This document shows positions 61,114 through 64,000 of a stretch of DNA of 64,000 bases, in pieces. A model generated the notes under the pieces. It was not told the origin of the DNA and ran no database searches. It saw only the letters and a program-made list of their open reading frames with translations. Within the stretch, counting starts at the first letter, position 1. Every line of letters begins with the position of its first letter. Source of the DNA: Oceanococcus sp. HetDA_MAG_MS8 (GTDB lineage: Bacteria > Pseudomonadota > Gammaproteobacteria > Nevskiales > Oceanococcaceae); contig JAHCMK010000002.1 of the NCBI GenBank assembly GCA_019192445.1, positions 310,001 to 374,000 of the forward strand. The letters run 5' to 3'. The position numbers and the translations under genes are program-made.

Positions 61114-62151
61114 TTAAAGGAAATCGGCCTTGTTGGCCGCTTTGAGGCGGGCCATGTCTTTGGTGACTACGCCGCGCCGAACAAGGTCTTGCAGGTTTTG
61201 ATCCAAGGTTTGCATTCCATCGCGCTGCCCGGTTTGAATGGCCGAGTACATCTGCGCCACTTTGTTCTCGCGAATCAGGTTTCGGATGGCCGGGTTGCCG
61301 AGCATGATTTCATGCGCTGCGACGCGTCCGCCGCCCACCTTTTTCAACAAGGTTTGGGAGATGACGGCGCGCAAGGACTCCGAGAGCATGGAGCGGACCA
61401 TTTCTTTTTCAGCGGCGGGGAACACGTCCACCACACGGTCGATGGTTTTGGCAGCGCTAGACGTGTGTAGGGTGCCAAAAACCAAATGTCCGGTTTCCGC
61501 CGCAGATAATGCGAGGCGGATGGTTTCCAGGTCGCGCATCTCACCCACCAGGATGACGTCCGGATCTTCCCGCAAAGCACTCCGCAAAGCCTCATTAAAA
61601 CCGAGTGTGTCGCGGTGGACCTCACGCTGGTTGATCAAACAGCGCTTGCTGGTGTGCACAAATTCGATGGGGTCTTCCACCGTGAGCACATGGGCATAGT
61701 GGTTTTCGTTCACGTAGTTGATCATGGCCGCCAAGGTGGTCGACTTACCCGACCCGGTAGGACCTGTGACCAGCACGATGCCGCGCGGGGTGTTCGCGAT
61801 TTGCTCAAAGATTTTGGGCGCGTTGAGCTCCTCCAAAGTCAAAATCTTGGAGGGAATGGTGCGGAATACGCCGCCAGCACCCCGGTTTTGGTTAAAGGCG
61901 TTGACCCGGAACCGTGCCACTCCTGGAATTTCAAAAGAGAAGTCCGTTTCAAAATGCTCGTCATAAGCCTTTCGCTGCCGGTCATTCATGATGTCGTAGA
62001 GCATGTCATGCACTTCTTTATGCTCCAGCACCGGCAAGTTAATGCGACGCATGTCCCCGTCCACGCGAATCATGGGCTCAACACCGGCAGACAAGTGCAG
62101 GTCTGAGGCCCCTTGCTTAACGCCGAAAGTTAATAATTGCGCAATATCCAT
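61114..62151 (-). CDS. pilT: Twitching motility ATPase PilT
   Basis: 345-residue retraction motor of type IV pili. The N-terminus MDIAQLLTFGVKQGASDLHL is diagnostic, followed by Walker A VTGPTGSGKSTTLAAMI, LTVEDPIEFVHTSKRCLINQ, Walker B DVILVGEMRDLETIR and the His box LVFGTLHTSSAAKTIDR. AIRNLIRENKVAQMYSAIQT is the PilT-specific C-terminal motif. First gene of pilT-pilU-ATPase3; divergent from yggS with overlapping upstream sequence, as in Pseudomonas. Confidence 0.96.
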   Translation of the reverse strand: MDIAQLLTFGVKQGASDLHLSAGVEPMIRVDGDMRRINLPVLEHKEVHDMLYDIMNDRQRKAYDEHFETDFSFEIPGVARFRVNAFNQNRGAGGVFRTIPSKILTLEELNAPKIFEQIANTPRGIVLVTGPTGSGKSTTLAAMINYVNENHYAHVLTVEDPIEFVHTSKRCLINQREVHRDTLGFNEALRSALREDPDVILVGEMRDLETIRLALSAAETGHLVFGTLHTSSAAKTIDRVVDVFPAAEKEMVRSMLSESLRAVISQTLLKKVGGGRVAAHEIMLGNPAIRNLIRENKVAQMYSAIQTGQRDGMQTLDQNLQDLVRRGVVTKDMARLKAANKADFL

Positions 62152-62175
62152 GAATTCAAAGGTCTCCGTAGCAAG

Positions 62176-62889
62176 ATGTTGAGCCAGAACAGCAACGCAA
62201 CGCTAGCGACTGCAGAGCATGCCAGCAAGCGGCATGCCGTGCTTGAGCAAATAGCAGCAGCCTGCGCGGCTGCCAAGCGCAGCCTTGATAGCGTCACCTT
62301 GCTAGCAGTGAGTAAAAAGCAGCCGGTCAGCGCCATTCGCGCTCACTATCAGCTAGGCCAGCGCGATTTTGGCGAAAATTATGTGCAGGAAGCTTTAAGC
62401 AAGATGCCCGAGCTACCCAATGATGTGGTTTGGCATCACATCGGGCCACTGCAGAGCAACAAAACCCGAGCTGTCGCCGAACACTTCGCCTGGTGCCATA
62501 CGCTTTGCGGCCTCAAGATTGCCCAGCGTCTGTCAGCACAAAGACCTTCGGACATGGCGCCTTTACAGGTGTGTATTCAGGTGAATCTGGAAGGCGAGGC
62601 GAGCAAAAGCGGGCTGGACGCCACTGAGGCCATCGCTCTTGCCCAAGCTATTCAGGACCTTCCCGGCCTGCGTTTACGCGGACTGATGACGCTGCCCCCA
62701 CCACAAACCGACCCAGCCATACAGCAACAGCAATTCGCCAAGGTGGAGAAGCTGCTGCAGCAGCTACCTGGCACCTGCGACACCCTGTCCATGGGCATGT
62801 CAGGAGATTTAGAGGCCGCCATTGCTGCGGGCAGCACTATGGTGCGTATTGGCACTGCGCTTTTCGGTCCTCGCCCTGAGGCTGCCTGA
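62176..62889 (+). CDS. yggS: YggS family PLP homeostasis protein
   Basis: 237-residue fold-type III PLP-binding protein without known catalytic activity that controls free PLP and amino-acid balance. The PLP Lys lies in LLAVSKKQPVSAI. RDFGENYVQEALSK, WHHIGPLQSNKTR, QVNLEGEASKSG, LRGLMTLPPP and LSMGMSGDLEAAIAAGSTMV are family motifs. ATG 62176 is chosen; an upstream ATG at 62137 would overlap pilT. Divergent from pilT. Confidence 0.93.
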   Translation: MLSQNSNATLATAEHASKRHAVLEQIAAACAAAKRSLDSVTLLAVSKKQPVSAIRAHYQLGQRDFGENYVQEALSKMPELPNDVVWHHIGPLQSNKTRAVAEHFAWCHTLCGLKIAQRLSAQRPSDMAPLQVCIQVNLEGEASKSGLDATEAIALAQAIQDLPGLRLRGLMTLPPPQTDPAIQQQQFAKVEKLLQQLPGTCDTLSMGMSGDLEAAIAAGSTMVRIGTALFGPRPEAA

Positions 62890-62983
62890 GCTTGTGTCTT
62901 CGACAATGCCGCCCACACGCTCCCATGGCTGGCAATCTCTGTAACAATAGGTGCCCTCGTTTACTGCTCTGCCCACGCATTCG

Positions 62984-63646
62984 ATGACTACTCAAGACCA
63001 ACGCAAACAAGCTGCCGCCGAGGCGGCACTGGAATATGTAGAAAGCGATATGGTTGTGGGCGTTGGCACCGGCTCCACCGTGAATTACTTCATTGAGGGC
63101 TTGGCCAAGCTAAAGGGTCGTATTGAGGGCGCCGTGAGTAGCTCGGAAGCCTCCACCAAAAAGCTACGTGAGGCCGGCATCGAGGTATTCGACCTCAACA
63201 GCGTGGGGCCCATCCCCCTCTATGTCGATGGAGCCGACGAATGCGACCCTCACCGGCGCCTGATCAAGGGCGGCGGGGGTGCATTAACCCGCGAAAAAAT
63301 TGTTGCCGCTGCGAGCGACCGCTTTGTGTGCATCGTCGACCAAAGCAAATGCGTGCCAGTGCTCGGGGATTTTGGCGTGCCCGTCGAGGTGCTGCCGATG
63401 GCACGCTCCTTAGTGGGCCGAGCTTTGGTGGGGCTGGGCGGTTTGCCCGAGTGGCGGGAAGGCGTGGTCACCGATAATGGGGGACTCATTATCGACCTGC
63501 GCGGCCTGCGCATCTCTGACCCCTTGGCACTAGAGCGCGAAATCAATCAAATCACCGGAGTCATCAGCTGCGGCCTGTTCGCCGCACGCCCTGCCGATGT
63601 TTTATTGGTGGCTGGAGATCAGGGAGTGGAGCGACGCGACCGCTAA
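62984..63646 (+). CDS. rpiA: Ribose-5-phosphate isomerase A
   Basis: 220-residue pentose-phosphate enzyme interconverting ribose 5-phosphate and ribulose 5-phosphate. [20 protein letters not shown] is the phosphate loop. [20 protein letters not shown] holds the catalytic Asp, [12 protein letters not shown] the Lys/Glu motif, and [13 protein letters not shown] the C-terminal block. Start at ATG 62984 ([16 protein letters not shown]), a typical RpiA N-terminus. Its 3' end overlaps the convergent nucleotidyltransferase gene by 45 bases. Confidence 0.94.
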   Translation: MTTQDQRKQAAAEAALEYVESDMVVGVGTGSTVNYFIEGLAKLKGRIEGAVSSSEASTKKLREAGIEVFDLNSVGPIPLYVDGADECDPHRRLIKGGGGALTREKIVAAASDRFVCIVDQSKCVPVLGDFGVPVEVLPMARSLVGRALVGLGGLPEWREGVVTDNGGLIIDLRGLRISDPLALEREINQITGVISCGLFAARPADVLLVAGDQGVERRDR

Positions 63647-64000
63647 GCGCGCGGCGTCCAGCCGCTGCGGAGTGCCCACATCATTCCAGTAGCCAGTGTG
63701 CAGCTCCCCGCTGACCCGTCCAGCGTCAATAGCCTCGCGAAGCAAAGGCGCCAGTGCGAAGGCCTTCTCTTCAGGGGCATTTGCAAACAAAGACGGATGT
63801 AACACGCTCATGCCGGCAAAGGTGTAATCACGCTGGTTGCTGACGCGCCCATCGGTCAATCCAAAATCTCCTTGAGGATGATGGGCGGGGTTGGGCACTA
63901 AGACCAGATGGGCCAAGTCACCTTCCTTCCAGTTGCCGGCAGATTGGATTAAGCGCTGCAACGCAAAGTCAGTCAGTACATCCGCGTTAACCACTGCAAA
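63602..64000 (-). CDS. murU: MurU-like sugar-phosphate nucleotidyltransferase, 5' end outside window
   Basis: C-terminal 132 residues of a nucleotidyltransferase entering from the right edge. [18 protein letters not shown] is the conserved metal/uridine segment. [35 protein letters not shown] and [20 protein letters not shown] follow MurU (N-acetylmuramate-1-phosphate uridylyltransferase), which recycles peptidoglycan sugars. [13 protein letters not shown] ends the family. RmlA/GlmU-like alternatives are less likely but not excluded from this fragment. Convergent overlap with rpiA. Confidence 0.8.
   Translation of the reverse strand, partial: FAVVNADVLTDFALQRLIQSAGNWKEGDLAHLVLVPNPAHHPQGDFGLTDGRVSNQRDYTFAGMSVLHPSLFANAPEEKAFALAPLLREAIDAGRVSGELHTGYWNDVGTPQRLDAARLAVASLHSLISSHQ

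Overview
The window is a chromosomal segment of a moderately GC-rich gammaproteobacterium. The support is gene order as well as gene content. ygfB-pepP-ubiH-ubiI is an E. coli/Pseudomonas-type block. The order rsmE ... Pil-Chp ... gshB ... yqgE-ruvX-pyrB-pyrC-like ... pilU-pilT-yggS matches the P. aeruginosa neighbourhood in outline. I cannot name the species from sequence alone. I saw no rRNA, tRNA, CRISPR array, IS transposase or prophage.

Layout. 1-6.3 kb holds the end of a CPA1-type cation/proton antiporter, tatD, a DUF6544-like protein, a secreted Asp-box protein with a GlyGly-CTERM-like tail, and dbpA. 6.3-15.5 kb is an accessory stretch: a RelE/ParE toxin-antitoxin pair, a broken DUF4345-like gene, many small lipoproteins and secreted proteins, a frameshifted esterase, a NERD protein, two kinds of short non-coding repeat, and a LuxR-type regulator fused to an alpha/beta-hydrolase that has lost its catalytic Ser and His. 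15.8-22.2 kb is a complete RND efflux operon (tetR-tolC-adaptor-pump). 22.3-29.3 kb has housekeeping and stress genes (xthA, a PfkB kinase, a histone-deacetylase-like enzyme, a lipocalin, grxC, DedA, a porin), a candidate small RNA, and the largest of the hairpin repeats. 29.6-34.4 kb is the glycine-cleavage operon gcvT-gcvH-gcvPA-gcvPB behind a tandem glycine riboswitch. 34.4-38.6 kb is ygfB-pepP-ubiH-ubiI (ubiquinone hydroxylation and a proline peptidase). 38.6-41.8 kb is argE-argA-rsmE.

41.8-63 kb is a type IV pilus control region. The chemotaxis-like Pil-Chp system is split: pilG-pilI-chpA-chpC on the minus strand, and pilH-pilJ on the plus strand about 8 kb away. Between them lie gshA-gshB, a small ApbE/NusG-domain-II/Gx-transporter cassette that probably serves extracytoplasmic flavinylation, yqgE-ruvX, and pyrB with a dihydroorotase-like partner lacking its metal-binding HxH. 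Three retraction-ATPase genes follow (pilT, pilU and a third PilU-like paralogue), then yggS, rpiA and the end of a MurU-like nucleotidyltransferase.

The most interesting signals are: the family of palindromic non-coding elements at 6313-6386, 9018-9158 and 27254-27410; the 30-bp hairpin direct repeat that brackets the toxin-antitoxin module; the pseudo-hydrolase LuxR regulator; the two-hairpin sRNA candidate at 23160-23231 with a C-rich anti-Shine-Dalgarno-like loop; and the split Pil-Chp system with no methylation enzymes and an extra pilus ATPase.
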